A stretch of DNA of 64,000 bases from G964020105 sp964020105 (GCA_964020105.1 OZ026535.1:558001-622000); one strand, 5' to 3'. Positions 10,006 to 19,771 are shown, numbered from the stretch's first letter. Notes: generated by a model from the sequence alone, not told the origin. Numbers and translations: made by a program.

Positions 10006-10891
10006 CTTTGGTAAGCTTATCTTGTAATATTTCAATTACCTTGTCTCTATATATATCTGTGGCAAGAGCAACATCTAAAGATGCTTCCAGCAGGCCAATT
10101 GGAGTTCCACAATCATAGCGAGCATCTGTGTAGTGGTAGCCAACAGTAGTTTTAGTAGCTATAATCTGATCAATTGCATCTGTAAGTTGAATTTCTCCCC
10201 CAATCCCTTTTTCTGCTTTCTCTAGGAAATTAAAAATTTCTGGCTGTAAAATATATCTACCTATAATTGCGTAATTAGATGGTGCTTTATCTTGTTCGGG
10301 TTTTTCCACAACCGATTTAACTTGTACTAGAGAATTTTGAGATTTTTTTCCTAAAGTGTTTAAAACTCCATAAGAATATACCTGATCCCAAGGAACTTCT
10401 TGGTAGGCAAGCATCATATCAATATGGTCGTTATTATTATATATATCAACCATATTTTTCATACAAGGAGTTTTAGATCTTAAATATTCATCTGGTAGTA
10501 AAACTGCAAATGGCTCATTATTGATAAGAGCTCTTGCACATAATATAGCATGCCCAAGACCCATTGGGTATTGTTGTCTTGTAAAAAACGCTTTACCTGG
10601 TTTGGGGATGCCTTTAGTAATTAATTCTTTGTAATGTAATTTATTACTATTATCTAGATGATGTTGTAACTCGTAGGATATATCAAAATGATCTTCGATT
10701 ATAACTTTTCCTCTTCCTGTGACAAAGATAAATTCTTCAATTCCAGCTGCCATTGCTTCTTCTACTACGTACTGTATTATTGGTTTGTTAAATACTGGTA
10801 GCATTTCTTTAGGTAATACTTTTGTAGCTGGTAGAAATCTTGTGCCAAGACCTGCAACAGGAAAAACTGCTTTTCTTATTTTATTATGCAT
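9995..10891 (-). CDS. galU: UTP-glucose-1-phosphate uridylyltransferase
   Basis: 298 residues, typical of bacterial GalU. The enzyme makes UDP-glucose from UTP and glucose-1-phosphate for envelope polysaccharides. The nucleotide-binding N-terminus reads KAVFPVAGLGTRFLPATKV, followed by KEMLPVFNKPIIQYVVEEA. Later motifs are GLGHAILCAR, PFAVLLPDEYL and VVEKP, and near the end GGEIQLTDAI and YDCGTPIGLLEA. All are standard for this family. It is the last gene of a minus-strand operon: pepN ends 13 bp upstream. Its 3' end overlaps recG by 11 bp. Nothing in the sequence looks damaged. Confidence 0.96.
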   Translation of the reverse strand: MHNKIRKAVFPVAGLGTRFLPATKVLPKEMLPVFNKPIIQYVVEEAMAAGIEEFIFVTGRGKVIIEDHFDISYELQHHLDNSNKLHYKELITKGIPKPGKAFFTRQQYPMGLGHAILCARALINNEPFAVLLPDEYLRSKTPCMKNMVDIYNNNDHIDMMLAYQEVPWDQVYSYGVLNTLGKKSQNSLVQVKSVVEKPEQDKAPSNYAIIGRYILQPEIFNFLEKAEKGIGGEIQLTDAIDQIIATKTTVGYHYTDARYDCGTPIGLLEASLDVALATDIYRDKVIEILQDKLTKASF

Positions 10892-10904
10892 CTTTATTCT
10901 TCTT

Positions 10905-13529
10905 TTATTTGTTAATTAATAATTTAGCAAGTATCTCATACAATCCCTTTGAAATATCTTTATTTACTAAGATTGTATCTATGGATTTTTTCATTAAATT
11001 TTTTCTTATAGGTTTTTGTATATTAAGCTTTGAAAACGCTTTTGCTAAACTTGCTGATATGTGAGGATTTATTAAATCCATTTTAATGATTGTTTCCTCA
11101 AGTAATTTATATCCACTACCATCAAGTTTATGAAAAGCTAGATTATTATTTATGAATCCAGAGAATAAATGTTTAACTTTATTAGGGTTTGTATAAGAAA
11201 AAGTAGGAAGGTTAGATAACTGGATTATCTTTTCAACAGTCATATCACTTTTCACTCCAGCAGATAAAGCAAACCATTTATTAAGCACAGTTGGATATTG
11301 TTCATATTGTTTATAAAAAGATTTAAAAATCTCATTATGTTCTTTTATATTGGGAAAATCTTTTATAGCAAGTAGGGTTCCTATTTTTTTAGTCATGGAT
11401 TTAGTATTATTAAAATAATCCAAAGCCAATTCAAAGTACTTTTCCTTATTGGTTTTTAAAAGATAAAATAGCACTTTGTTTTTTAAACTTCTTTTACCCA
11501 TCATTTCTGTGGAAAAAATTTCTTCATCGTCACTTATATTGTTAAATATGTCATACAAAATATTTTCATGAGTACTAGCTATAGCTTCTTCTAATATCTG
11601 AATACTACTCATTATATGTTCTATTGGAAGATCACTTTCATAAAGTTGTTCAATGGTTACAAATGATGGTAATTTCAACATCGCTGATACAATATATGGA
11701 TCATTTTTGTAACCTCTAAGGATTTCTCCATATGGCATAACTAAGTTATTCAATTCAGCAACTTCAATCTTAGTGTTATTTTCTAAGGAAAATACTAAAT
11801 TTTGTATTTTATTTATTAAATATTTTTGTGAGGATTCAAATCGTGTAAAGCCATCACTATCATTTATTATAAGATTGATTAACTCTTCATCAGACTGTAT
11901 GAAGTTAATTTTTACAGGTGCGGAAAAAAAACGATTAATTGATAAAGTTGGCTTATTTACTATATTATGAAAAACAAATTCTTTTTCTTTTTCCTCTAAA
12001 ACTGCCAAATATTCTTTTTTATCATTAATTAAAATTAGTTGTTCTCCTTTGGAACTAAATAAAGCTAGTTTTAAAGGGATAACCAAAGTGAATTTTTCTT
12101 TTTGATCAAAGGTTGGATTATTTGTTTGTGATAATCTAATTGTATAGGTTTTATTTGTTTCATCATAAGTAGTTATAACATCAACAACAGGAGTACCAGA
12201 TTGTAAGTACCATCTTTTAAATAATTCAAGAGATAAGCCACTAGCCTGCTCCATTGAGGATATGAAATCCTCACAAGTAACAGCAGAGCCACTAAATTTA
12301 TCAAAATAAATTTCCATCCCTTTTCTAAAGTTATCTTTACCAATTAAAGTAGCAATCATCCTTATAACTTCTGAGCCTTTTTCGTAAACTGTTGAGGTGT
12401 AGAAATTATTCATTTCAATATACGAGGTTGGTCTTATGGGATGGGAAAGTGGTCCGTTATCTTCTGGAAATTGATGATTTCTTAATGTTTCTACATCATT
12501 AATTCTCACTATATCCTTATGCCTTAAGTCTTCTGAAAATATATGATCCCTATAGACTGTTAATCCTTCTTTTAGAGTAAGCTGAAACCAGTCACGACAT
12601 GTTATTTTATTGCCAGTAAAATTATGAAAGTATTCATGAGCAACTATTGACTCTATATTGAAAAAATCATCATCAGTAGCTATGTAAGGGTCAGCAAGAA
12701 CATATACTTCATTAAATATATTTAAGCTGGTATTTTCCATGGCGCCAAAATTAAAGTCACTTACTGCAACAATTGAAAAAACATTTAACTCATATTCTAA
12801 AGAAAAAGTATCTTCATCCCATTTCATTGCTTTTTTAAGACTATCAACAGCAAATTTGGCTTGCGATTTTTTACCTTGTTCAACTAAGATATTTAAATCG
12901 ACCATCTTATTTGATTTAGTAATAAATTTGTCAGAATAAATATCGAAATTACCAGCAACAAAGGCAAATAAATAAGATGGCTTAGGAAAAGGATCTTCAA
13001 ACTTACATATACGGGTATTACTTTCAACTACTGAAGAAATTATATTTCCATTAGATAGTAAACTTTGATAACTATCTTTATCAGCTCTAATAGTAACACT
13101 CCATAGTGGCATAACATCAGGACGATCAATAAACCAAGTTATTCTTCTAAAGCCCTCTGGTTCGCATTGTGAAGCCAGACCAGTATTAGTTTTATATATT
13201 CCCATTAGTTTTGTGTTATTATAAGGATCAATTTCAACTTCTGTTATTATATTGCAATGATCAGGTACATTATAAATTTCCATCGTATCTTTTTTTATGA
13301 CGTAGTCTTTATTATGTTCTATAATTTTATTATTAATAGAGACAACAATAGTTTTTAAATCCTCTCCATTTAGGGTCAGAGTACTATTAGATGAATTTTT
13401 AGATATTGATAGATTAGATTTTACAAGAAGTTTATTAGGAAATATTTGAAAGTCTAATTCTATTTTTTTAATTAGAAAATCTGTTTTTTTGTAATCTTTT
13501 AAATATTTAACTATAGGTTCATTATCCAT
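10905..13529 (-). CDS. pepN: Aminopeptidase N (M1 family zinc peptidase)
   Basis: 874 residues, matching the E. coli PepN subfamily of M1 aminopeptidases, which trim N-terminal residues from peptides in the cytoplasm. The substrate-binding GAMEN motif (FNFGAMENTSLNIF) precedes the zinc motif HEYFHNFTGNKITC, followed by RDWFQLTLKEGLT that carries the third zinc ligand Glu. The N-terminal beta domain (about 1-190) and the C-terminal Ig-like plus helical domains, typical of proteobacterial PepN, are present. It lies 10 bp downstream of the ferredoxin gene and 13 bp upstream of galU, so it is probably cotranscribed. In a scavenging organism it would finish breakdown of peptides brought in by systems such as the OppA-type importer seen later in the window. 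Confidence 0.96.
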   Translation of the reverse strand: MDNEPIVKYLKDYKKTDFLIKKIELDFQIFPNKLLVKSNLSISKNSSNSTLTLNGEDLKTIVVSINNKIIEHNKDYVIKKDTMEIYNVPDHCNIITEVEIDPYNNTKLMGIYKTNTGLASQCEPEGFRRITWFIDRPDVMPLWSVTIRADKDSYQSLLSNGNIISSVVESNTRICKFEDPFPKPSYLFAFVAGNFDIYSDKFITKSNKMVDLNILVEQGKKSQAKFAVDSLKKAMKWDEDTFSLEYELNVFSIVAVSDFNFGAMENTSLNIFNEVYVLADPYIATDDDFFNIESIVAHEYFHNFTGNKITCRDWFQLTLKEGLTVYRDHIFSEDLRHKDIVRINDVETLRNHQFPEDNGPLSHPIRPTSYIEMNNFYTSTVYEKGSEVIRMIATLIGKDNFRKGMEIYFDKFSGSAVTCEDFISSMEQASGLSLELFKRWYLQSGTPVVDVITTYDETNKTYTIRLSQTNNPTFDQKEKFTLVIPLKLALFSSKGEQLILINDKKEYLAVLEEKEKEFVFHNIVNKPTLSINRFFSAPVKINFIQSDEELINLIINDSDGFTRFESSQKYLINKIQNLVFSLENNTKIEVAELNNLVMPYGEILRGYKNDPYIVSAMLKLPSFVTIEQLYESDLPIEHIMSSIQILEEAIASTHENILYDIFNNISDDEEIFSTEMMGKRSLKNKVLFYLLKTNKEKYFELALDYFNNTKSMTKKIGTLLAIKDFPNIKEHNEIFKSFYKQYEQYPTVLNKWFALSAGVKSDMTVEKIIQLSNLPTFSYTNPNKVKHLFSGFINNNLAFHKLDGSGYKLLEETIIKMDLINPHISASLAKAFSKLNIQKPIRKNLMKKSIDTILVNKDISKGLYEILAKLLINK

Positions 13530-13539
13530 AAATATTCCA

Positions 13540-13791
13540 CTATTTTATGTTGTGAATTTTTTTATATTTTAATAGCAGTTCTTCTTTAGTTTCTTTAAAT
13601 TTTTCATCTAATACTATGCAGTCAGCGGGACATACAGCGACACACTGTGAAACATCAAAGGCTCCGATACACTCAGAACAAAGATCAGGATCAATTACAT
13701 ATATTTCATCACCTTGTGTAATTGCACCATTTGGGCATTCTGGTTCACAGGCAGAACAATTAGTACAATCATTAGTAATTTTAAGAGCCAT
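13540..13791 (-). CDS. YfhL-type 2[4Fe-4S] ferredoxin
   Basis: 83 residues with two cysteine clusters. The first is CTNCSACEPECP near residues 9-20. The second is the extended YfhL-type cluster beginning CSEC at about 38, with seven extra residues before CVAVCPADCI at about 50-59. This spacing is characteristic of Alvin-type ferredoxins such as E. coli YfhL. It is a soluble cytoplasmic electron carrier binding two [4Fe-4S] clusters; the redox partner is not evident here. It sits between the small lipoprotein gene (27 bp upstream) and pepN (10 bp downstream). The start is the ATG at 13791, preceded by the purine-rich GGTGAAAAA. Confidence 0.93.
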   Translation of the reverse strand: MALKITNDCTNCSACEPECPNGAITQGDEIYVIDPDLCSECIGAFDVSQCVAVCPADCIVLDEKFKETKEELLLKYKKIHNIK

Positions 13792-13818
13792 TTTTTCACC
13801 TTATATAAAAATTATCAA

Positions 13819-14136
13819 CTAAGTTGTGCATTTATAGGTATTAGAAATTGGCATGCTAAGATAGCATGTACTAAAGTATTCTCTTTTAATTAAGCTAGCC
13901 TTTTTTTTCACAGTAGAGCAAGCAACACTTGCTTCATAATTAGCATCTATCTTACTTGCAAATATTTGTTCACATATTATAAATTGTTTATCTAGATTTA
14001 TCAATATAGCAGGATTAAAATAGGTTGTAAGTAATGGATTATATAACCCTTCATTATAGAAAACTACTTTATTGCATCCATAAGATAAAGTTAGGAAGGA
14101 TAGTATATAAAGCAGCCGAATTAATTTACTAAACAC
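13819..14136 (-). CDS. Small predicted lipoprotein, unknown function
   Basis: 105 residues. The N-terminus MFSKLIRLLYILSFLTLSYGC has a basic start, a hydrophobic core and a Cys at residue 21. LSYGC is a loose lipobox, so this is likely a lipoprotein exported by Sec and modified by Lgt. The mature part has several more cysteines (CEQ, ACST, STCY and YKCTT), which could form disulphides in the periplasm. I do not recognise the family. It is the first gene of the probable lipoprotein-ferredoxin-pepN-galU operon. The coding call rests on an open frame with a signal sequence and on the operon context. Confidence 0.6.
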   Translation of the reverse strand: MFSKLIRLLYILSFLTLSYGCNKVVFYNEGLYNPLLTTYFNPAILINLDKQFIICEQIFASKIDANYEASVACSTVKKKASLIKREYFSTCYLSMPISNTYKCTT

Positions 14137-14302
14137 ACATTAACCTATAATATCAAATAAAATACTTATAAATTATATTATATATTATATAAGTTTAAAA
14201 GAATTAATTTTATTAAAGGATGTAAAACTGCTATTATTATTATCAGTAATGTGCTAGTGAGGATTATTAAGCTACTTTACTGTTGGTGTAATGAGGTGTG
14301 AG

Positions 14303-15320
14303 ATGGAAAAATTTATAACTTTTGATGATGTTTTAATTAAGCCAAAATTTTCAAAAATTCTAAGTAGAAAAGATGTGTCGTTATTAACTACATTGGGGAC
14401 GCTAAATCTTTCGTTACCTATTATTTCAGCTAATATGGATACTGTTACTAATCCAAATGTTGCCATAGCCATGTATAACAATGGAGCTATTGGTGCTTTA
14501 CATAGATTTTCATCCATTGAAAAAAACATAAAAGCATACAATAGTGTTAAGAGTGCTAATGCTGAGTGTATAGTATCGATAGGTCTTGGAGATTATGAAG
14601 AAAAGAGAGCTAATACACTAATAGAAGCAGGAGCAAAGATTATTTGTATTGACGTTGCACATGGAGCACAAATATCTGTTGTCGAGCAGTATAATAAAAT
14701 TGCGAAAAATCATAAAGATATTGAAATAATAGTAGGTAATTTTGCCACCGGTGCAACAATAAAAGAATTTATAGAATTGACAGTAAAAAAAACCAATGGC
14801 TTTTAAAGTTGGTATAGGTGGAGGATCCGCTTGTTTAACCAGAGTGCAAACTGGTTGTGGAGTTCCTCAACTATCTGCTCTTATTGACTGTATTGCTGTG
14901 AATCCGACTGTAGATGTTATATCTGATGGAGGTAAGCGTACTCCTGGAGACATTGCGAAAGCTTTGTCTGTTGGAGCTAAAGCTGTAATGCTTGGATCCA
15001 TGCTTGCAGGAGTTGATGAGGGACCTGGTGAAATTATCAATGGTAAATTTAAAGAGTATCGTGGTTCTGCATCTCAAGATTCTTATGAATCTCAAGGTAA
15101 AGTTGCAAAATGGAGAACTTTTGAGGGGGATAGTTTTTTAGTTTCTTACAAAGGATCCATAGCTGATGTACTACAGAATATTCAGGGGGGGTTAAGATCA
15201 GCTATGACTTATACTGGCTCTAAAGATTTAAAAGATTTTGTTAGTAATGTTGAATTAATTGAAATATCTATGGCTACTCAAAGAGAAAATGTGGCCCATG
15301 GTAAAATCCAACAAAACTAG
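14303..15320 (+). pseudogene. guaC: GMP reductase with a one-base frameshift at an A8 run
   Basis: Two overlapping frames together encode a complete IMPDH/GMP reductase protein of about 340 aa. The length and absence of CBS domains fit GuaC, which reduces GMP to IMP with NADPH, rather than GuaB. Frame one begins MEKFITFDDVLIKPKFS (ATG 14303, GAGG six bases upstream) and runs through IVGNFATGATIKEFIE before hitting TAA at 14804-14806. Frame two resumes with AFKVGIGGGSACLTR, which holds the catalytic Cys and phosphate loop, then SDGGKRTPGDIAKA, GSMLAG and KGSIADVL. The break lies at the A8 run 14784-14791; seven As would restore one frame (VKKPMAFKVG). Both halves are otherwise well conserved, so recent mutation, a sequencing error or slippage rescue are all possible. 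Confidence 0.88.
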
Positions 15321-15437
15321 CACATAATTTTTACTATAAGTCTGATTTTTTTTTATTGATGACTTTATAAGTTTTGCGGTACTTTAGTAAAAAGATTTGC
15401 TGTAGTGTCTTATCTTAAATAGTAGAGGAATCAAATT

Positions 15438-15480
15438 AAAATCCCTACTAAGAGAATAAGCCTAGTAGGGATTTTTCAAT
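15438..15480. terminator. Bidirectional intrinsic terminator between guaC and glpT
   Basis: A perfect 13-bp inverted repeat: AAAATCCCTACTA at 15438-15450 pairs with TAGTAGGGATTTT at 15463-15475 around a 12-nt loop. It is flanked by T on one side and A on the other, so it can end transcription from both convergent genes. Confidence 0.85.
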
Positions 15481-15499
15481 ATTATTTTCAAGATATATT

Positions 15500-16828
15500 T
15501 TAATTTTTTCTTCCTTGATTCCAAGTAAGTCCAAGGAAAAATATGGCAACTAAACATGATAATGCAATAATTATGAAATATATATTCCAACCATAATTAT
15601 CAATAACGCTTCCCATCATTGCTTTAGCCATGACGTCACCTAGTAAATAACCAAACATTCCTGTGAAGCCAGCTGCAGTTCCTGCAGCTTTTTTAGGTAC
15701 TAAATCTAATGCATGCAGTCCTATTAGCATGACAGGTCCATATATTAACATACCAATTGATATTAAGGATATATTAATCATTATTGGAGTAGTTGCACTC
15801 CAATATGTAAATACAGCAATTAGTGTTAGTGCCATAAAAACCACTCCAGTTGGCCCTCTTCTGGCTTTAAATACTTTATCAGACATCCAGCCACAGAGTA
15901 GTGTTCCTGGAATTGCAGCATATTCATACAAAGCGTATGCCCAGCCAGATTGCTTAAAGGAGTATTGCATTGTTTCATTTAAGTAGGTTGGAGCCCAATC
16001 AACTATGCCGTTTCTTACCATATATACAAAAGCATTTGCAATGGCAATTGCCCATAAGTATTTATTAGGAAATATGTATTCCATAAAAATTTGTTTAAAA
16101 GTTAGTTCTTTTTCATAAGATTTAACATTATAGTTTTCTGGGTAATCATTATGATATTCTTCTACCGAAGGTAGGCCATATACTTGTGGAGCATCTTTCA
16201 TAGTAAAAAATAAAATTATTGATACTCCAATTGCAATACCGGCTGGCACATAAAATATTGCTTGCCAATCATTAAAATAACCAACTCCCCAGATAGCAAT
16301 ATTAGCGATCAAACCACCACCAAAATTGTGAGCTAAATTCCAAACTGATACTGCCCTACCACGTTCTTTTATAGAATACCAATGTACTAGTGTTTTACCA
16401 CTAGGTGGCCATCCCATACCTTGCACCCAACCATTTAAAAACATTAAAAAAGTTAATAGTCCCAAGCTCATTATGCCAAATTTAAGATCACTTAACCCTA
16501 TATATAACATTATAAGCCCAGATAATAGTAGTCCTGTTGGAAAAAAATATTTGGGATTACTTTTATCTGATATGCTTCCCATTAAAAATTTTGAAAATGC
16601 GTAGGCAAAAGAAAGCGAAGCCATGACAAAGCCAATATTAGTTTTACTCCATCCATTTAGTATCATATCTGGTGCTGCCAAAGCGACATTTTTTCTTACA
16701 AAATAATAAACAGCGTAACCTATGAAAATACTTGCAAATACTTGTAATCTTAGTTTTTTATATTCTTTATCTATAACTTCTTTGGGTAGTGTTTTTTTAT
16801 ATACTGCTGGTTTAAAAATCCCGAACAT
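15500..16828 (-). CDS. glpT: Glycerol-3-phosphate:phosphate antiporter
   Basis: About 442 residues of the organophosphate:Pi antiporter (OPA) branch of the MFS. The sequence follows E. coli GlpT closely: an N-terminus starting MFGIFKPA, then YYFVRKN near residue 40, SKFLMGSISDKSNPK, GWVQGMGWPPSGKTLVHW, PGTLLCGWMSDKVFKARRG, and GPVMLIGLHALDLVPKKAAG. It imports glycerol-3-phosphate in exchange for phosphate across the inner membrane. The frame can be extended to 16840, but the ATG at 16828 has GGGG six bases upstream and gives the canonical MFGIFKPA start. It converges on guaC across a strong terminator. The strong similarity to gammaproteobacterial GlpT could reflect transfer, and a host-associated cell could use it to scavenge phospholipid breakdown products. 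Confidence 0.95.
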   Translation of the reverse strand: MFGIFKPAVYKKTLPKEVIDKEYKKLRLQVFASIFIGYAVYYFVRKNVALAAPDMILNGWSKTNIGFVMASLSFAYAFSKFLMGSISDKSNPKYFFPTGLLLSGLIMLYIGLSDLKFGIMSLGLLTFLMFLNGWVQGMGWPPSGKTLVHWYSIKERGRAVSVWNLAHNFGGGLIANIAIWGVGYFNDWQAIFYVPAGIAIGVSIILFFTMKDAPQVYGLPSVEEYHNDYPENYNVKSYEKELTFKQIFMEYIFPNKYLWAIAIANAFVYMVRNGIVDWAPTYLNETMQYSFKQSGWAYALYEYAAIPGTLLCGWMSDKVFKARRGPTGVVFMALTLIAVFTYWSATTPIMINISLISIGMLIYGPVMLIGLHALDLVPKKAAGTAAGFTGMFGYLLGDVMAKAMMGSVIDNYGWNIYFIIIALSCLVAIFFLGLTWNQGRKN

Positions 16829-17016
16829 ATCATACCCCACTTTTATTTATATAATATATTTATTTGCTTGATAGTAATAACCTAACAGTGCTATTTTAAT
16901 AAAGCAATAGAAATTTAATAAAATTTCCTGAGCCGTATCAGATAATAACTAATTAACTTTTTTTTAAACATTTCATGACTAGAGTATACTTCTTTAACTA
17001 GTATAGGATTAACTTA

Positions 17017-17565
17017 ATGAATATTAAAGAAATACGTATAAAACTTAAATTAACACAATCAGAGCTTGCGGATATAATTGGATTATCTCGAATCACTGTT
17101 GCCAGATATGAAAGTAATCCGCATACTTTATCTTTAGGCAAAGCTACCAAATATATGAATACTTTGATTGATTATTTTGGTAAAGAGTCTATTAGTGAGG
17201 TAAGTGAGCTAATAAATATCAATCTTGGAATTACTGATTACATAAAAGAATTAGTAATGAGAGAATTTGAAATAGATAAAGAACATTTGTCTTCTTTCAG
17301 AGTTAGTCAGTCAATAAATCAGTATAAAATGAATGATGTATTGTTGTTTGATAAATCACAGGAATCCACTGAGGTAGCGGGTAACTTCCTAATAGAAATT
17401 AATGGGACACTAACACCAGCTAGGCTAGAGCAAAGACAAAGATTAATTATAGCTAATTTAGATGGATTTGAAGAGGAAATTTCTAAAAAACAAATTATTG
17501 CAAAAATTCTTGGGTTTATTAGACTTGAGAGAGGATCTAAAGTATCTAGATATAATATTTGCTAA
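17017..17565 (+). CDS. XRE-family transcriptional regulator
   Basis: 182 residues. Residues 1-58 form a Cro/CI-type helix-turn-helix: IRIKLKLTQSELADIIGLS followed by RITVARYESNP. The C-terminal about 120 residues have no family I recognise; they contain a possible ligand or oligomerisation region (LLFDKSQES, GNFLIEINGTLTPARLEQRQ). The DNA just upstream (16975-17012) holds AGTATACT and CTAGTATAG, small palindromic elements that could be its own operator; this is inference. The following gene, an FNT channel, begins 125 bp downstream on the same strand and is a plausible target. Confidence 0.8.
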   Translation: MNIKEIRIKLKLTQSELADIIGLSRITVARYESNPHTLSLGKATKYMNTLIDYFGKESISEVSELININLGITDYIKELVMREFEIDKEHLSSFRVSQSINQYKMNDVLLFDKSQESTEVAGNFLIEINGTLTPARLEQRQRLIIANLDGFEEEISKKQIIAKILGFIRLERGSKVSRYNIC

Positions 17566-17690
17566 TTTTGTGTTATTATAATAGTGTTTATTTAAAATAT
17601 TATTTTTAGTAATTAAATATTTATTGATTTTAATCATATTTTGCCGTAATTTATAAAGGATTTATTATTTCATTATAGGATTCTATCAAA

Positions 17691-18461
17691 ATGTCAGTTA
17701 ATTATTTCAATACGACAGAAACAAGTCAGGCTGTTATTACTTTTGCTGTTAAAAAATGTCAAACTGTTCTTATAAAGGTTTTTGTACTTGGTATTTTAGG
17801 AGGATTATTTGTATCTCTTGGATATTTTGGAGCCTTAACAGTTATGGCTGGAACACAAGGATATTTAACTGCCGGAATGACAAAAATGCTTGGAGCAACT
17901 GTATTTCCTGTTGGTTTAATGTTTATACTTATGGTAGGAGGAGATCTTTTTACTGGTAATGCTTTAAATACTGCGGCTTTTTTAGATAAACAAGTAAAAA
18001 TAATCACTATTGTTAATAATTTGTTTATAGTATGGATTGCTAATTTTATTGGTACAGTGTGTTCAGCGTATTTAATTTATCTTACAGCTAGTGCTGATGA
18101 GGAAATGGTAAAACTTATTATTCAAACAGCATCGTCTAAACTAGCTCTTAGTAACACTCAAATTATAATTAGCGGTTTTTTTTGTAATATATTGGTGTCT
18201 TTAAGTATTTGGGCAACTTTAGCAGCAAAAGATATTGTAGGGAAAGTAGCTATGATTTACTTTCCTATTTTTTTATTTGTAATTACAGGATTTCAACATT
18301 GTGTGGCAAATATGTTTTTATTTTCTTATTCCTATTTTTTAGGGGGAGATTTTGCCTTATCCACAATATTAAATGCAATAGTTATGGCAACTATTGGTAA
18401 TTGGCTTTCTGGTGGATTATTTGTTCCGGTAATATATTATTACATATATCTTCGCAAATAA
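17691..18461 (+). CDS. Formate/nitrite transporter family (FNT) channel
   Basis: 256 residues with six predicted membrane helices, the FNT size. Family signatures: LGGLFVSLGYFGA in helix 1, VGGDLFTGNALN after helix 2, ISGFFCNILVSLSIWATLAAKD around helix 4, and the FQHCVANMF segment, which holds the central histidine that gates anion passage in FocA and NirC. FNT proteins move small monovalent anions (formate, nitrite, lactate or hydrosulfide) across the inner membrane. I cannot tell which anion from sequence. It follows the XRE regulator on the same strand. No pyruvate formate-lyase or nitrite reductase gene is in the window. Confidence 0.92.
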   Translation: MSVNYFNTTETSQAVITFAVKKCQTVLIKVFVLGILGGLFVSLGYFGALTVMAGTQGYLTAGMTKMLGATVFPVGLMFILMVGGDLFTGNALNTAAFLDKQVKIITIVNNLFIVWIANFIGTVCSAYLIYLTASADEEMVKLIIQTASSKLALSNTQIIISGFFCNILVSLSIWATLAAKDIVGKVAMIYFPIFLFVITGFQHCVANMFLFSYSYFLGGDFALSTILNAIVMATIGNWLSGGLFVPVIYYYIYLRK

Positions 18462-19080
18462 AATATAAATTGGAATTAAAGAATTTTTTGATGAGAAAAT
18501 AGTGTTTGATAATCATAGGTTTGGTTAATATTTTATTTTTAAATTAAGGGAAGTTCTTTTTTTAGTTATCTTTATCGTATTAGTAAATTGATATAAATCA
18601 ATACCCCTTTCTTTGTGAGAAAAAATTTAATGGGGGAATTTTTTTTATAAGTAGCTTGTTTCCCATTAAGCATATCACTCCATACTTAGTTTTATAAATT
18701 ATCTTTCTCTTCTCATTTTGCTCTTGCTACATATTACTTACTCTTCCTTAAACTCTCTCTCTCTCTAAAAATTATATTTACTCATTAGTTACCTGTTTTA
18801 CAAAAAGTGCAAAATTAAATGATGAAACTTAATTTTTACTTTTATATTTCTAGGTTATATCAGCTTCTTATCTAATACTTACTAAGGTAAAGTACTTATT
18901 ATATAACGGCACATTAGAATTTAGATGTTTTTTATAGAGATACCAACTATTTATTACTGTTTAATAGAATCAATCAATTACCCCAAAAACAGCTTCCTTC
19001 ATAGAATTGGGATTATTATAATATAATCTTTTTAATTTTATATTCTCTCTTACTTATAAGAATATTTTTCTCTATTTAAT
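18462..19080. other. Gene-poor stretch with a degenerate copy of the 45-46 kb repeat family
   Basis: About 620 bp with no long reading frame. The plus strand is strongly C/T-rich at 18700-18770. On the minus strand there is a 33-codon ORF at 18572-18673 preceded by GGAG, starting MLNGKQATYKKN. The DNA around its start (AATGGGAAACAAGCT on the minus strand) resembles the starts of the small ORFs at 45756-45969 (CACGGGAAACAAGCT). A run near 18800 (CCTGTTTTACAAAAAGTGC on the plus strand) also resembles CCTGTTTTAAAATAGTGC in the 45 kb repeats. I take this as a decayed member of the same dispersed repeat. No promoter or RNA gene was recognised. Confidence 0.45.
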
Positions 19081-19770
19081 CTAACCCTTTGAGTTCTTTA
19101 TAATAGCAAGAGCTTCTCTTCTTGATAAAGCTGATAGCTCTTTATTTTCTTGTACAAAAAATTCCACCCACTCTGGCTTGGTTTTTGAGTATTCTCTTAA
19201 TGCCCAGCCTATAGCCTTTTTGACAAAAAAATCATTGTTAGAGCTGTGTTTTTTGCAAATATAAGCTAAATAATTTGTATCAGTTAAGCCTTTATAGTTT
19301 AATTGATGGATAACTGCAGATCTTATCATCCATATGTTTTTTGAGTTTGCAAAATCCTGCAAGTGAATTTTTCTATCATGTGCTTCTGTTTCTGATAAAA
19401 CACCACCCAACAATTTAGGAGCAATTATATCTATACTATCCCACCAAGATTTTGTCTTAATAATGTATTCAAACAGTGTTATATGAGATAGATCAAGCAA
19501 GTGCATTTGCTTATGTAAAAGAAAAATAGCAACATATTGATATTCTCTATACTCTTTAATAAATAATTGCTTTACAATAAGTTCTAGCTCTGTAATAGAA
19601 AATTGATATTTTTGTAATAAATCATTAAATATAATTTTTAGTTTTGGTTTTTTTATACCCAAGAACTGAAAATTACCTCTCATATAGTTATTCATCCAAA
19701 CAGCATGAGAGTAATCTTTATTGAGATTCAATATACAATCTAGCTCCTTAATAAAACCAGTATAATCCAT
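19081..19770 (-). CDS. AlkD-like DNA alkylation repair protein
   Basis: 229 residues, the size of the AlkC/AlkD HEAT-repeat DNA glycosylases, which remove alkylated bases from DNA. Recognisable pieces are MRGNFQFLGIKKPKLK near residue 30, EYREYQYVAIFLLHK in the second helical repeat, SWWDSIDIIAPKLLG (family tryptophans and Asp), SKNIWMIRSAVIHQL, and FFVKKAIGWALREYSKTKP near residue 185. The last is the best conserved segment of the family. The ATG at 19770 lies right behind the dacA stop codon at 19772-19774, so translation is probably coupled. Pairing with a peptidoglycan carboxypeptidase seems to be simple operon packing rather than a shared function. Confidence 0.88.
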   Translation of the reverse strand: MDYTGFIKELDCILNLNKDYSHAVWMNNYMRGNFQFLGIKKPKLKIIFNDLLQKYQFSITELELIVKQLFIKEYREYQYVAIFLLHKQMHLLDLSHITLFEYIIKTKSWWDSIDIIAPKLLGGVLSETEAHDRKIHLQDFANSKNIWMIRSAVIHQLNYKGLTDTNYLAYICKKHSSNNDFFVKKAIGWALREYSKTKPEWVEFFVQENKELSALSRREALAIIKNSKG

Positions 19771-19771
19771 C

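Noticed and set aside
10719..11064. Plus-strand ORFs of 66-74 codons opposite galU and pepN
   Set aside because: They are complementary-strand frames within strongly conserved genes and have no ribosome binding site or family features.
13640..13656. parS-like half-site CACTGTGAAACA
   Set aside because: It lies inside the ferredoxin coding sequence and only one arm matches.
14272..14541. Minus-strand 89-codon ORF opposite guaC
   Set aside because: Shadow of the conserved GMP reductase frame.
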